From NCBI GenBank assembly GCA_025642075.2, contig JAODUO010001701.1, forward strand, positions 35,001-99,000: a DNA stretch of 64,000 nt, written 5' to 3'. Positions within the stretch are counted from its first letter, which is position 1. The number at the start of each line of letters is the position of its first letter. The position numbers were made by a program, and so were the translations under genes. The DNA comes from Ridgeia piscesae (lineage: Eukaryota; Annelida; Polychaeta; Sabellida; Siboglinidae). Shown piece after piece: positions 21,497-33,707 of the stretch. The notes below the pieces were generated by a model. That model saw nothing but the letters and a program-made list of their open reading frames with translations, was not told where the DNA came from and did no database searches.

Positions 21497-22793
21497 CAGT
21501 GGAACCCCTCGTTTAAGACCGCCCCCCAAATCAGAGTGGGGCGGTCTTAAAAGAGGGGTGGTCTCTCGTGAGGGGTTTGCAACATTCAACACTAGGGGGC
21601 GCTTATACCGACTAACATCAACACTAGGGGGCGCTTACAACCACTAAGTAAAATATACAAAATAAAGTAGGACATAAAAAATGAGATAACATTAACAACA
21701 ACAAAATTATTTATTCTCTTTATTTTATGTGTGACACGTTTCAGTACGAGTTTAATTTTGAATCGTTTTTTTTCTAAATAATATCTGATAAAAGTATCTC
21801 ATTTTGAATCGTTTTTTAATTATATCTGATAAAAAGTATTCTCATTTAATTTATTTAAATTCGGTCTGAGGGCTAAAGTGCTGCCACCTCACGGTCTGGG
21901 AATCGCACCCGGTCGCCATTTTGTTGTTCTTTCCAGCCGCAAATCTTTTACTTTCTGATCTAATCATGAAAACGACCTCTTACAGCCGCAAACTTCCTCT
22001 CTAATAACTCATATTAATATACATACGCTAGATCATACAATTAAATCATTTAAATTGCTGTGAAGAATAAAATTCACAAATCTAAATCGAGCTAAACTAA
22101 AGTCGACATCGCCTGCGTTACCGTGGCGTTACGTTGATATTTATCCGCCATTTTGCGCTAAATCTGGATTCAGGTTTTATCCTAAATAACCTAAAACTTA
22201 GCCTAAGTTTCTAAACTTTAATCATACACAAGTTTCTGAACTTTAGTCATACACAATATGGATATTTAATCGCAGAGTTACGCGTAGGGCTCCACCGACT
22301 GTGACCATGTCCGCCATGATGTCTTGCCGGCGAGTTCTTGCACCGACTTTGTTCGTGATTTTATTTCTTTCAATAATGTAAGTGATTTAATTTTATAACA
22401 TAGTGTGTGTTTATAAATATATAAGATATGTGAGGAAAGTCTAGCGGCTGTTAGATGTCAGTTTTCATAATTCGTCAGAGTAAAAGATCGCCAAAATGAA
22501 TGGTCGTCATCAGGCGATTTATTGTTTTTATGGCATTATGCGCGTCCATGCGCGTTAGTCATGCGTTTAATGAGAGTTCATTGCGATATTTAGGTTAACA
22601 AATGTGCTTGGCCACCTATCGGATGGTCGTTCGTCAGGGGTAAAATTCAAATTGCCATGGTCGTTGGTCGCGTCTGGCGGGTGGTCGTTGGTGAGGGAAC
22701 ATTTATACAGCGTAGACATTCCGTCAATGAAAAAACGGTCGTAAAAAGCGGGTCGTCGTAAATGAGGGTGGTCGCTCGTGAGGGGTTCCACTG
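21497..22793 (+). mobile_element. pogo/Tc1-like non-autonomous element, copy A (TA ends)
   Basis: 1,297 bp, flanked by TA at 21495-21496 and 22794-22795. The left end starts CAGTGGAACCCCTC and the right end is its exact complement. TA duplication with CAGT termini fits Tc1/mariner-pogo. No transposase remains. Copy B is at 49110-50206. Confidence 0.8.
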
Positions 22794-22938
22794 TATCATG
22801 ATTAACTCACTACTGATTCAAGATAAATGGTTGCGATTGTGTTTATTGAGACATGCTTCTCAAACATTTGTCAATAAATCCCTCTCTTCAGTTGTTATAC
22901 CTGTTGGAAATATTTATATGTTGTGAGATGTCTTTCAG

Positions 22939-23052
22939 ATATTGATGAATGTGCCAGCAATCCTTGTGAGAATGGTGGTTCGTGTGTTGATGACGTTGGT
23001 AGTTTCTTGTGCAACTGTTCGGCTGGATACAGTGACTTTGTGTGCAGTACAG
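22939..23052 (+). CDS. EGF exon 21, type G
   Basis: 114 nt, phase 1-1, acceptor tctttcag, donor gtaggc. It encodes [16 protein letters not shown] and ends Y-S-D-F-V-C-S-T. Last loop Y-S-D lacks the G-Y-T/S-G pattern used by the other families. Confidence 0.88.
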
Positions 23053-23950
23053 GTAGGCCAGACATATTAGAGGACTAGAAACTGGGTTATGAAAATAGTG
23101 TATCTGCTTGAAATACTTCAAAATTCTGTTCCAGGTCACAACATTGTACAACCAATGTATTTTGTGTCAAAATACATTTGAACATTTGATGATCAATAGC
23201 CTAATAGGAATCAATGCAATGCTTTATAAAAAGATAAATGTGATAGTTCTTGTACTAATAACAAAATGTGATGGCAGTCAAACATTATAAATTGTGTTGT
23301 TCACTTGTGATGTCATTACAAATATAATAATTTGCAATATGAAATATGTTGGTGAAAATGGTTAGAAGCTGCCTAGCCATAACCAGAAATAGTTTCAGTT
23401 AAATGTAATCCCAGTGAAATTGAAATTGTACTGAAACGTAGCTAGCAATTAGGTGTACTCAATATTGTTTTACGTAGTCTAACACTCCTACCATATTATG
23501 TGAATCGTACACATGCTTGCATTCTCTCATTTGGACAGGTAGACAAGCAAGTAGGCACACACTATGTTGTGCATGCACATACCCAAAACATCTGCATATA
23601 TACAATAGAAAGGAGCATGCACACAAGCACGCAAACATTCACTGTCCAACAATCGCAAACATATACAAACACACGTCCACAAATAACCATCCAGATATAA
23701 ATTAACATAGATGAAAGCATTATAGCTCTATTGCAGGCAGTTACACATACACACACATACTCATACATATATTACCACACAGGAGCACACACAACTGCAC
23801 ATCCACACATCCACACAGGAGCACCCACACACCCACACAACCACACAACCACACAGCCACATACACGCGCATGTGCACATACAGGAAATACTTAATAATA
23901 CAATTGGGGAAGATTAAATTTTACTGATGACACGTTGTTTCTTTGCGCAG
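23053..23950 (+). other. Intron with CA-rich low-complexity stretch
   Basis: The right half (about 23500-23880) is rich in ACAC and CACA words and is paralogous to 20440-20830 and 25740-26260. No gene. Confidence 0.55.
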
Positions 23951-24064
23951 ACATCAATGAGTGCGCCAGCAGTCCGTGTGAGCATGGCGGCAGCTGCACC
24001 GACCAGGTTGACGATTTCTCATGCCAGTGTCCCACTGGGTACAGTGGCATGATGTGTGAAACAG
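23951..24064 (+). CDS. EGF exon 22, type F
   Basis: 114 nt, phase 1-1, acceptor ctttgcgcag, donor gtacgt. It encodes [16 protein letters not shown] with D-D-F-S-C-Q-C and ends S-G-M-M-C-E-T. Complete cysteine set. Confidence 0.88.
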
Positions 24065-24283
24065 GTACGTGTTCTTGAGATTATCTTCCTATACCACTGC
24101 AACATCTTTCTGGAAGATGTGTAGGTGTGACAAAAAGGTTTCATGCTCAGTGTGTACTAATATCCCCTTTACACAGAGTTAGATTTGTTTACATTAAATG
24201 TTGTTCAAGTAATGTCAAGATCATCTGTGTGTGTTTGTGTGCATCTGAGTGTGGGTGTTGGAAGTGACAGAGTCAATGAGTGA

Positions 24284-24516
24284 CTGAAAGAGAGAGAGAA
24301 AGGGGATTGATGGAGTGAGGCATAGAGAAAGGATGGGTAGAGGGAGATTATTTGAAAGAGGGTTTATGAGAGAGGGGGTGAAGGAGAAGAGAGAGATTTT
24401 TAGATACAGTGTGTATGAGTGAAAGAGAGAGACGAGAGAATGAGAGAGAGAGACAGATAGAGAAAGAGGGAGAGGGAGGGAGGGAGTGTGGGAGGAGAGA
24501 AGAGAAGAGAAAGAGA
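24284..24516. repeat. Purine-rich (GA) tract
   Basis: About 230 bases dominated by G and A on the plus strand. Low complexity, non-coding. Confidence 0.75.
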
Positions 24517-24557
24517 ACACTTGTATTTAAAAGATTTACTATTCAATGCTACTCCAG

Positions 24558-24610
24558 AGATTGACGTTTGTGAAAGCAACCCATGCAAGATCAGTGGTTC
24601 CATGTCAGTG
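24558..24610 (+). pseudogene. Truncated EGF exon relic
   Basis: After tactccag it reads I-D-V-C-E-S-N-P-C-K, then homology fades and no donor, third to sixth cysteines or exon end are found. Confidence 0.65.
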
Positions 24611-24842
24611 TTAATGAATTTAAGACTGTTGGTTTATTCCTGGTAGATTATAGATTAGAACAATTCAAACTTAGCCACATGTTCATTATTATAAATGCTA
24701 AGGCACCAACATATTCAAGAACAAATGATACCCCACAAGAGCCAGCAACTTGACATGTGTTATTCCAAGAGTGAAGGGTTCTGAGCAAACTTCCTTCTTT
24801 TATCATCATGCCACTAGAACAATCTGCCTATCGAAATTACAA

Positions 24843-24980
24843 ATCTGAGGTTAACTAGACGAAGGCACTTCAACATCCTTCCAAATAAACTCACTTAATA
24901 CGCAAACGAAAACAATTTTTCACAAGATGGCAACAGCACATGCTTCCGTGACCTACATAGAGCTTAGATCAGCAGTTTCA
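24843..24980 (-). mobile_element. Inverted internal fragment of the piggyBac-like element
   Basis: Reverse complement of about 19040-19180 of copy 1. No terminal repeats remain. Confidence 0.8.
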
Positions 24981-26266
24981 GTTATTCCAAGCCTATCGAA
25001 ATATTAATTTAAAACCAGTTTTAGAAAAAAGGTAACAATCCTTCGATGTAGTATATTGGTAGCTCATGAATTAAATCTTATAGTGGCATTTTAATATATT
25101 TTCATTAACTTAATATTACTATGTATTGTCTTGTTAATATATTTTAGTAGAATACTTTTTATATTAGCACATTGTCTTACTGATAACATTTACTTACCTG
25201 TATTTAAAAATATAGTTTAATTATTGTTGTTTTTATTTAATGATGTATAATTTCTGCCAAAATATTGCTTTACTTCAAGGGAGTTGTCTCATTGAAAATA
25301 TGTTATATTACTAAGGTGTGGATTAAGCCTCATTAAGCTTGTCTACATTTCAGGCAACAGCCTTTGTACACATAACAAACAGCAAGTGACCTCAAAACAA
25401 TCATTATAAATTGTGCATTGTCATTATCAATATTCGAACTTGCAACATAAATATATATCAGCGACTGTGGTGAGGAGGAACCTAGTCAATATGAAAAAAC
25501 CAAGGTCATAGTGGGACCGCAGTTGCTCAACTGTTTGGACCGAGGTTTGGACAGATTTTGGACATGCCATATGGAAATGACCTCGACAGTGTCGCCATTA
25601 AGCGACTAGCTACAGAGCCATTAACATTGATAGTAACAGTGACATTAATGGTACTGGAACAGAGGTAGCAATTTGTTGTACACTGGTTCTTTTTAAGTGG
25701 TCTAGCACTACTATCACATTGTTTAATAAGCACACGTACATGCATTTCTTTCTCTCAGTTGCACAGACACATCTTCCGAAGCAATCACAGTATGTCATTG
25801 TATGTGTGGGTGTTTTGTTCTCGGCATGCATGAAGTAATGCACACTAGTTCATGCATGCATGCATGCACAAAAACACCCACAGATACAATATCATGTAAG
25901 TATGCACACAAACATGCAAGCATTCACTGTCCAGCAGTCATGCATGCATGCACGAAACCAGCACATCTGCAAACTCATACACATTTGCTGGAACAAACAT
26001 GCATTCACGCACATACACATACGGTACATATGCACATGTATACAAAATTAACTTGTATGGAGCATTAGCTGTATGGCAAGCATTTAAGGCAATTTTAGGC
26101 ACGCATTCACAAATGGACTTGTACATACTTATACGTATATGAACACGCTCTTGTGCACACGCAGGTGTGCACACACGTATGTGCCCACATATGAACCTAC
26201 ATAATAACTTTATAAAACAATTACCAAGGACAGTAATTACAGATGAGATGTTGTTTCTGTGCGTAG
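24981..26266 (+). other. Intron, partly paralogous to other G/F block introns
   Basis: About 25335-25630 matches 20054-20345. About 25740-26210 is CA-rich sequence matching the flanks of exons 20 and 22. No exon found. Confidence 0.5.
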
Positions 26267-26380
26267 ACATTGATGAGTGCACCAGCAATCCATGTGTGCA
26301 TGCTGGCAGCTGCACTGACAAGGTTGACGGTTTCTCGTGCCAGTGTCCGACTGGGTACACAGGCATCTATTGTGAAACAG
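26267..26380 (+). CDS. EGF exon 23, type F
   Basis: 114 nt, phase 1-1, acceptor ctgtgcgtag, donor gtatgt. It encodes [16 protein letters not shown] and ends T-G-I-Y-C-E-T. Complete cysteine set. Confidence 0.88.
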
Positions 26381-26911
26381 GTATGTGTTCTTGAGATTAT
26401 CATCTTTATACATTGCTGTGTCTTCAGGAATATGTGTAGGCAAGCGACAAAGTTTTTGTGTTTGTTCAGTGTTATACATGCACTTGGCCAAGGGTGTAAT
26501 GTAAAGTTGTCAATTCTTAGCGGTCAAATAGTAATAATTCAAAATGTATAAAAAAATCATATATACACCCATACACACAGATTTGTAAACAAAAATGTTA
26601 TCTTTACCCCTTGATTGTGCATTGCCATATCTGTAAGTACCGTGGTTTGAACATGTATGATTAAGCTCTTGTAAAGGAAACAATAGAACATTTGCAGCAT
26701 CTGTTTGAATGGTGAACTATTTGTTAAATTAGCCAGGGTATGACAAGAAGGAGTTTCTAATGGTATTAGCAGTTGTAGAAGTTATAAATGTATGGTTATT
26801 TAAAAAATAATATTATGGTTTAGCAATACCAATCACTAATAAAACATTACCCTAACAGTTTGTACTTATGCTATTCTGATAAACCAACTCCATGTGTTTA
26901 TGTTCGTGCAG
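26381..26911 (+). other. Intron, nothing recognised
   Basis: No exon relic or element ends seen. Confidence 0.5.
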
Positions 26912-27025
26912 ATATTGACGACTGTGCCAATGTGACGTGCATGAACGGTGGCACGTGCCAAGATCTGGTCGACGACTATAGATGTTTGTGCGCGGCCGGC
27001 TACAGTGGCTCCAACTGCAGCGTTG
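26912..27025 (+). CDS. EGF exon 24, type C
   Basis: 114 nt, phase 1-1, acceptor gttcgtgcag, donor gtgagtga. It encodes [10 protein letters not shown] and ends G-S-N-C-S-V. First member of the second C-D-E triplet. Confidence 0.88.
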
Positions 27026-27447
27026 GTGAGTGAACGCTAGAAAAGAGGATAATATGTCTGTTAACAAATTGCATGAATATCCAATGAAATATTTGGTTGA
27101 TGATGTAGCTGAAGTATTGTATATTATGCATTATGAGTGATAATGTTGCAGAAATATTAATATCAACATCATGGTCATCTGCTGCCCATGCTGGCAAGGT
27201 TGACATTTTCTATGATCGTAATTGTCAATTGTGTAGATGTCTTGTCATTCAGATATGTCCATGACAGCTTCTGCATTGGGCTTTTTATAGCAGTAGCTAT
27301 AATTTGAACGTCTTTGTAACTTATTTATGTATGTGTTTATATAACAGTCTACAAAACAAAATCAGTGCGACATTTGACTAAAATTTTATTTTATTGCTCC
27401 CACATGCTTTTATGTTTTGCACAGTCTTTGTTATGTTTCGGTTGCAG

Positions 27448-27561
27448 ACATTAACGAGTGTGCCAGTGCCCCATGCATGAATGAAGGAACATGTATAGAT
27501 CTTGTGGATGGCTTCCTCTGCAACTGCACTGCTAGCTACAATGGCTCCATGTGCAATATAG
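27448..27561 (+). CDS. EGF exon 25, type D
   Basis: 114 nt, phase 1-1, acceptor cggttgcag, donor gtacag. It encodes [16 protein letters not shown] and ends Y-N-G-S-M-C-N-I, paralogous to exon 10. The C-T-A-S-Y loop lacks the usual Gly before Tyr. Confidence 0.86.
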
Positions 27562-28076
27562 GTACAGTACAGAGTGTTCAAAGTCTTCTAGTTTCCGCAC
27601 CATGAGTTCTAGACCTTTATATCCATAGTAGTCAGACTATATACTGAGTTTCCCATAGTGTATTTTGTGCGCTGATTCACAATCTTTAACAACATGAGAA
27701 AAAAGTAGTGAATTATGTTGTTTCAACTTCAGTCATAACGTTTCAAAATGTTGATCCAACAAGATCTTCATCTTTACCCGTGAAAATTAAGCCATTTTGA
27801 GAGATACCCTAAAAGGCTCACTCATGCATTAACTACACATCAGCTTTATGTATTACCGATGTGTATTACTTAAGAACAATTATTGGACAGATAAAACAAA
27901 ACAATCTTACAGTTATATGTTGTTTTGTAATGTAAACGTTGGGTTGTTGCCTTATAAATAAATTATTGAATCTACTACCAGAAGATTTGCCATCCCTTGT
28001 CTACAACAATGTTTATATTTATACACATTTGCATTGCTGTGGCTGTGTTTTCTATTTTTTCCGGTGTTGTTTGTAG
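27562..28076 (+). other. Intron, nothing recognised
   Basis: Paralog of the 7449-7918 intron by position, but without the TA tract. Confidence 0.5.
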
Positions 28077-28187
28077 GACAACTGTGTACAGCGAGACCTT
28101 GTGTCAATGGAGGGACTTGTCTAGAAGCTGGCGGCAGCTGGACATGTGATTGTGTGGCTGGATACACAGGCCAGGATTGTGAGACAG
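28077..28187 (+). CDS. EGF exon 26, type E (111 nt)
   Basis: 111 nt, phase 1-1, acceptor gtttgtag, donor gtagga. It encodes G-Q-L-C-T-A-R-P-C-V-N-G-G-T-C and ends G-Q-D-C-E-T. Same length and lack of calcium motif as exon 11. Confidence 0.86.
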
Positions 28188-28655
28188 GTAGGAAGTGGGT
28201 GTAATGTGGAGTTCAGAGATGTGATATTTAATGTGTCAACATGGGAGTTGAAATAAACTGGGTTTGAATTCTCTTGTTGCTGCTTAGAATCTTAGGCAGT
28301 TTCACCCACTGTCCATTTCACTCAACTGTGTGAATCAGATAAGATAAAGTGGATATAGGCAAATGATGCATTCAGCTGGTTTTCTTATTTCAACTGTGGC
28401 AAGACTGAAAGATTACCAGGAAATTCAAGAAGATATTCCATTACTCAGGTCTGCCAGGGACTGAAGAATAAAGTGATTTTTGCAGTCCAAATGACTACTA
28501 GATTATTAAAATATTACATGTGTTTGTTTTGTTTTAATAATGATAGATATTATCACAGTTAATCAGGCATCAATGAGTTGTACACTTATAATCATACCCA
28601 ATGTCCACTATTGGTGATTTTGTCACAAAGGGTAATTGTTCCTGTCTCTTTTCAG
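28188..28655 (+). other. Intron with a possible old SINE relic
   Basis: Words at about 28290-28480 (tttcac..ctca, ggtctgcca..ggga) resemble the SINE copies at 41059, 42550 and 46422, but divergence is high. Confidence 0.35.
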
Positions 28656-28769
28656 ACATCAATGAATGTGACAGTAGTCCATGTAAGAATGGAGCTGAGT
28701 GCACTGATCATATCGACGGGTTCAACTGCAGCTGCGTGGCAGGATACACTGGAATGACATGTGAAACAG
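28656..28769 (+). CDS. EGF exon 27, type H
   Basis: 114 nt, phase 1-1, acceptor cttttcag, donor gtatgg. It encodes D-I-N-E-C-D-S-S-P-C-K-N-G-A-E-C and ends T-G-M-T-C-E-T. Closest to type A. G-A-E-C lacks the Ser/Thr needed for O-fucose. Confidence 0.88.
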
Positions 28770-28940
28770 GTATGGCTGAATGCTGGATGAGGTGATTGGG
28801 TCTAGAAGTGCGATGTGGTGATGGTGATTATGCTGATGTGTTTGGTGATTTGTCTTTTTCCATGAATATGACTAGAAATTGTTCATTTGTGTATGATTAA
28901 GAAATTACACATATATGCAGGGTTATTTGAGATGTCAATA

Positions 28941-28964
28941 CACAGGATACACGTGTGAGACAGG
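28941..28964 (+). pseudogene. Exon-tail fragment of type A/H EGF
   Basis: Only the last 24 bases of an EGF exon plus its gtatggctgaatgctgg donor flank, duplicated from exon 27 about 200 bp upstream. Confidence 0.6.
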
Positions 28965-29493
28965 TATGGCTGAATGCTGGGTGACACGATCAGGTGTGGA
29001 AGTGAGATTTAGAGGAGATGGTGATATTGATGATGATGACAAGTTTGGTGTTTTCCTTCATGGCCATGAACTAAGTACATTATATATGAATTATATTAAT
29101 TTTGTTCTCCACTTCATCATGAACCATCAGATGTTATATGATGTATGATGAATCTAAATGATGTGTCAGTGGCTCAGCTAACAAAACTGTTGAAACCTAA
29201 GAATGTCACTGAGTGAAAATTAAATCATCAATTAGTCGTCAGTTTGCAAAGAATCAGCATAATTTATAGTAACAATACTTTGCTTATAATTTTTAACAAC
29301 TGATAGTGTATTACATGATAATGAGTAACACAAGTGAAATTAGTATAAATGTATTAGATTACAACTGTATTTAAATGAGGCATACTTCATAAACGTTAGT
29401 CAACATATCACTGTGTTAAGTTGGTACCTCTGCAGCTAGTAGCTGTGCACGACAACCTGGGAAAGTATTGCTATGTTGATAGCTGTGTTTCAG
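28965..29493 (+). other. Intron, nothing recognised
   Basis: An open frame at 28915-29148 begins in the exon-tail fragment and is not supported otherwise. Confidence 0.5.
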
Positions 29494-29607
29494 ATATTGA
29501 TGAATGTGCCAGCAATCCATGCGAGAATGATGGCTCGTGTGTTGATGACATAAATCGTTTCTTCTGCAACTGTTCGGCTGGTTACAACGACTCAGTTTGC
29601 GGTACAG
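29494..29607 (+). CDS. EGF exon 28, type G
   Basis: 114 nt, phase 1-1, acceptor gtgtttcag, donor gtaagc. It encodes [16 protein letters not shown] and ends Y-N-D-S-V-C-G-T. Complete cysteine set. Confidence 0.88.
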
Positions 29608-30581
29608 GTAAGCCCTATTATAGTGTTAGATGGCAATTGAAGGAGCAGTGGGAAGCATTGGATTGTTAAAAGGTGTCTGCTTGAAATGCTTTGAAGTTCT
29701 GCTAAGGCTCAACAAAACTATATTATCCCACTAAAGTATTTTGTACTAAAAGGGTTTGACCATTTGATGACAAATAACCAAACAGCAGTCAGTACTGTTT
29801 ACACAAACTGAAAGAATAAAAATATGTCATATAATTTCGGCCAACATGTTAGTACATTTGAAGGGAAATCGGTCATTGTAAACGTAATAATGCATCTTAA
29901 TAGGGTGTGGGCTAAATGTCATCAAGCATGTCTACATATGAAACAACAGGTTTTTGTACTAACAACATGTGACATAAAAACAAGCATTACAAACAGTTTA
30001 ATTAAAATTATTATTACTTAATTAATTTGCAATATAAATGTATATCAGACGCAAGAATTAGTAGCTGACATAATTTTATGTGAATTGAGGTGAAGAGGAA
30101 TCTAGTCATTGAACAGAATCCTGGTCATAGTATAATGTCAGTGGCGCCACCATGTGGACAGGTTGGTGTGACAACACGCCACACGGAAATGGCCTCGACG
30201 GTTTCGCCACCATGCGACCGGTTACAGAGATAATATTATTTGTAAAATCATGACGAAACAGTACAATAGATTTGCTAGCAACTAGAAACTTTGCAAGATA
30301 ACCTGGAAAATATTACTACTTCTATGCCATTTCTAAAGTCTCTACATTGACTTTCTTGCTGCTGTCATATAGTCTTTGAGATCACTTACGAGGTACTTTT
30401 TTTCAATTAAATTCAATATCTTTATTTCAGACTGTCATACAGATGTCAACATAAACATAAAAATATACAAGTGACTAGAAAATATAAAAGTATTGCACGG
30501 GGTAATAGAAAAAAAACAGTGCACAATGGTACTTTCATATAAACAACCATTATTTAACAAGATTGCCACCTATGGATGGAT
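29608..30581 (+). other. Intron, partly paralogous to 20054-20345
   Basis: About 29885-30240 is the third copy of the G/F-block intron segment. The remainder is unremarkable. Confidence 0.55.
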
Positions 30582-31163
30582 GGATGGATTTATTTAATAT
30601 AAAATGTAAAAACATTGTACAGATATACATAAGATAAAAATACAAAGTACATTAAATATAGGGATGATAAAAAAAGTGCAAGCACTTATTTCCATAGTGG
30701 TCCCTAATTCTAAGTCCCTCTCTAACCTAAGGAATCAACTCTAGATGGCAGGTGGAGTAGGAAGCCCTTTGGCTTATCGAGAGAGTCCAGCCTATCTATC
30801 TAAGTTTACCCCGCACTTCTTAGGTATATGTCGATTTTATTTAAACATATACTAAGCACCTACACAATCAGCTGATAATCTGTTCCATTTATTTACTGTT
30901 CTTCGAGAAAAATAAAATGTTTTAATATCTAGTCTACACTGCTTCTGTGTTATTGTAACTCCATGTCCTCTAGTCCTTCTCTCTTTTTTAACAGAGAAAA
31001 ATATATTTCTGTCAATATTTCCATACACATTCAATATTTTAAACACTTCTATCTGATCTCCTCTCAATCTCCTGGTTTCTAGTGTTGTTAAATCACATTC
31101 TTTTAGATGCATTTCATAACTAATATTCCTGAGTTTTTGTATCATCAACCCATCTAGTGACAA
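30582..31163 (-). mobile_element. Non-LTR retrotransposon 3' end, minus strand
   Basis: On the minus strand, 31163-30852 is open for about 100 codons and reads like the C-terminus of a CR1/Jockey-type reverse transcriptase ORF, with T-L-E-T-R-R-L-R-G-D-Q-I-E-V-F-K-I and F-S-R-R-T-V-N-K-W-N. It is followed by a 3' region ending in AAATAAATCCATCCATCC. The 5' part is missing, typical of truncated LINE insertion. Confidence 0.75.
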
Positions 31164-31288
31164 CTGTTATGTTTTCTGACTCTGAGATTGATCAACCCTT
31201 TAGTATTGATGTTTGGTTTACAAAGATTTTTGCACAATATCAATTATTTTCTTATTATTATATTGCTGTATTGTGAACTGTCTTTCAG

Positions 31289-31402
31289 ATATTGACGAGT
31301 GTGCCAGCAATCCATGTAAGAATGGTGGCTCGTGTGTTGATGACGTCAATCGTTTCTCCTGCAACTGTTCAGCTGGGTACAGTGACTCTATGTGCAGTAC
31401 AG
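31289..31402 (+). CDS. EGF exon 29, type G
   Basis: 114 nt, phase 1-1, acceptor tctttcag, donor gtaggt. It encodes [16 protein letters not shown] and ends Y-S-D-S-M-C-S-T. Followed after 193 bp by a type F exon, forming the tightest G-F pair. Confidence 0.88.
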
Positions 31403-31595
31403 GTAGGTCCTAAGTATAAAACAACATATTGCCCAGTCATAGGAAGGTTGCTAGGTGACGGTATTTAAAAACATGTCTGTATTTGAAATGCTTGAAATTC
31501 TACTAAGTCTCACAAAATATGATAATTTCTAGAATAGCCCTAATACAACTGAGGAAAGACAGTCATTACTGATGATGTATTGTTTTTCTGTGTAG

Positions 31596-31709
31596 ACATT
31601 GATGAGTGCACCAGCAATCCATGTATGCATGGTGGCAACTGCACCAACAAGGTTGGTGGTTTCTCGTGTCAGTGTCTGACTGGGTACAACGGCACGCTGT
31701 GTGAAACAG
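31596..31709 (+). CDS. EGF exon 30, type F
   Basis: 114 nt, phase 1-1, acceptor ctgtgtag, donor gtatgt. It encodes [19 protein letters not shown] and ends N-G-T-L-C-E-T. Complete cysteine set. Confidence 0.88.
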
Positions 31710-31960
31710 GTATGTACATGTTCTTGAGATTGTCTTCCTCATGCACGGCTATATCAAAAGCTTTCTTTTTTATTAGCTTCTACTACAGTAATTTCTGTAC
31801 TTTTACACAATGTTTTCTTTTCCTCTTTAGATGTTGTTAGACTTCATCTTTGACTCTGCAACGATTATGAATCCATAATGATTGAATGCTAGTGATGCAA
31901 ACATCATGGGGTCAATCTAGAGAGGGTAATCTCAAAAGTTACTTGTGGCTAAACCAAGTA

Positions 31961-33170
31961 CAGTCGCGCCTCGCTATAATGCGAATCGGCTATAACGCGG
32001 TCAGTCGTGGATCCCGAATTTCTGCCGCCAGGGGGGAAATGGGCGATACAGCTAACAATAACGCTGTAATTAACTGTCATGTATTTTTATGAAGTCCTCA
32101 TGTTTGTCTTGTACAGGTGTATCTAGAAATAATTTAATTATATTAAGAAATTTAACACAGAAATACAACTGCGTTGGTGAGTTCGTTGTTTGTTGTGCCC
32201 CTGGCTTCTGCTCTGCCGTCGGCTTCGCGGCACCAATCCAATCGTTTTTCAAACCGATCTATTGTGTAACCAGCGCTTGGGTTGTGTGGTAATTTCTTAA
32301 ATGTTTGTTTAAAATGTTACCAATTCCTTTGATTGCATTTAATTAACTTTAGGCACAGTAAATTTGCCCTGTTTGTGCCGATATCAATCGCATTTGTCTC
32401 CTGCCAGTACGCTGTGGCTTTGGCGAAGGCGCCCGTTCGCTGTGGCTTCCGCGAACGGGCGCCTTCGCCGGCTTGTAAATGGCAATTAAATTGCTTACGA
32501 ATCGGGCGGTGATGAACACTAATTATGATACTGAAATAGCAGTCTAACAGTTATGTTATGTTTTCTTCATTACGTCTACGAAAAACCATGTACTTGTGCG
32601 CAAATTATTATACAAATTCGTCAACTGCGTATGAACCACAGTAGCCTCAAACCACCGTGAATTGCATTATAAATTGGCACGGTAAATGTGCGATCTAAAT
32701 TTATATTTCGGGATTGATTGAAAGATGAAATCAAGCCAATAGTGAGCGCAATTAGTATAAGTATAAATATTTGACCGACTTCGGCAACATGTCAATTCAT
32801 TTGTGCGTTTTGGCTGCTGAGTTCAAGGTTATTTTAGACCGCGACAGCAGTAGGGGCCTACTGTGTTATCGCTCCGCCTCACTCAGTTTGCATCGCCAGA
32901 CGAGGCGCGTTTGTTCTGAATTTATTTCAAAACTGCACAATTTACTCAGTTCAACATTCAACAGTGTATATTATTTTAATGTAATACACATTTACGTTGG
33001 TTTCAATGTCAGTTAGTTTTATAAATCACGCATACACCGCGTAACCAGCACATTGGCTTCGGTTGCTGTTGTGGCGTTTTGGGGGTGGTGGCGCCCCTGG
33101 CGGAATATAATCTATAACGCACCTCGTTTATAACGCGGTTCCTCCTCTGAACAGGAGCTTTAGCACGACT
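31961..33170. mobile_element. Probable Tigger/pogo-like element, right end uncertain
   Basis: Begins after TA with CAGTCGCGCCTCGCTATAAT and shows an inverted counterpart near 33105-33170 (CGCACCTCGTTTATAACGCG, then TTTAGCACGACTCC). Such CAG..CCTCG..TATAA ends resemble Tigger-type elements. The right end is not exact. It contains the hairpin at 32422-32469. Confidence 0.55.
32422..32469. repeat. Perfect 19-bp GC-rich inverted repeat
   Basis: Arms 32422-32440 (GGCGAAGGCGCCCGTTCGC) and 32451-32469 are exact complements around a 10-base loop TGTGGCTTCC. It is strikingly GC-rich against an AT-rich background. Confidence 0.9.
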
Positions 33171-33186
33171 CCAATGTCTATCGCAA

Positions 33187-33707
33187 TGTTGTACTGTCAC
33201 ATTTTGACATCAGAATAGCTTATGACTGCAACGTTCCCTTGGTCTAGGCTCTTTAGACTCAGTATGTCAAGCTTGCCTTTATTGTCTAGCTTAACTAACC
33301 TATTATTTAATGATTTATTCAGTAATATTATTTTTTTCTATTATATATAAAATATATATTCATTTTTTTTACAAATATATCATCTGTATACTTTTTAGCC
33401 AGATTTCTTTAGTATGAGGAGGTCTAGTCTTGTATTTGTTTAATTACGTTATCTACAGTTTAGTAAGTACTATATATGACAGAAAACACCCTTAAACAGA
33501 GAACTACTGTGGAAATGAGTGTAAAAATAAAATACCTCCAGTGTTATTATTGTGGAGCTGTACCAGTCAATACAGTTCTAGGGGGCACACCAACATGTAT
33601 GGCATGACTCGCAACAGGGCCCCCTGGATCCACCTATACAATCTTCTCGTGTGTTCTTGTGTGTCAGTTTGTGCTATCAGTGTAATGGTGTTTGCCAATG
33701 TCTCAAG
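33187..33707 (+). other. Intron, nothing recognised
   Basis: AT-rich, leading to the third mucin exon. Confidence 0.5.
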
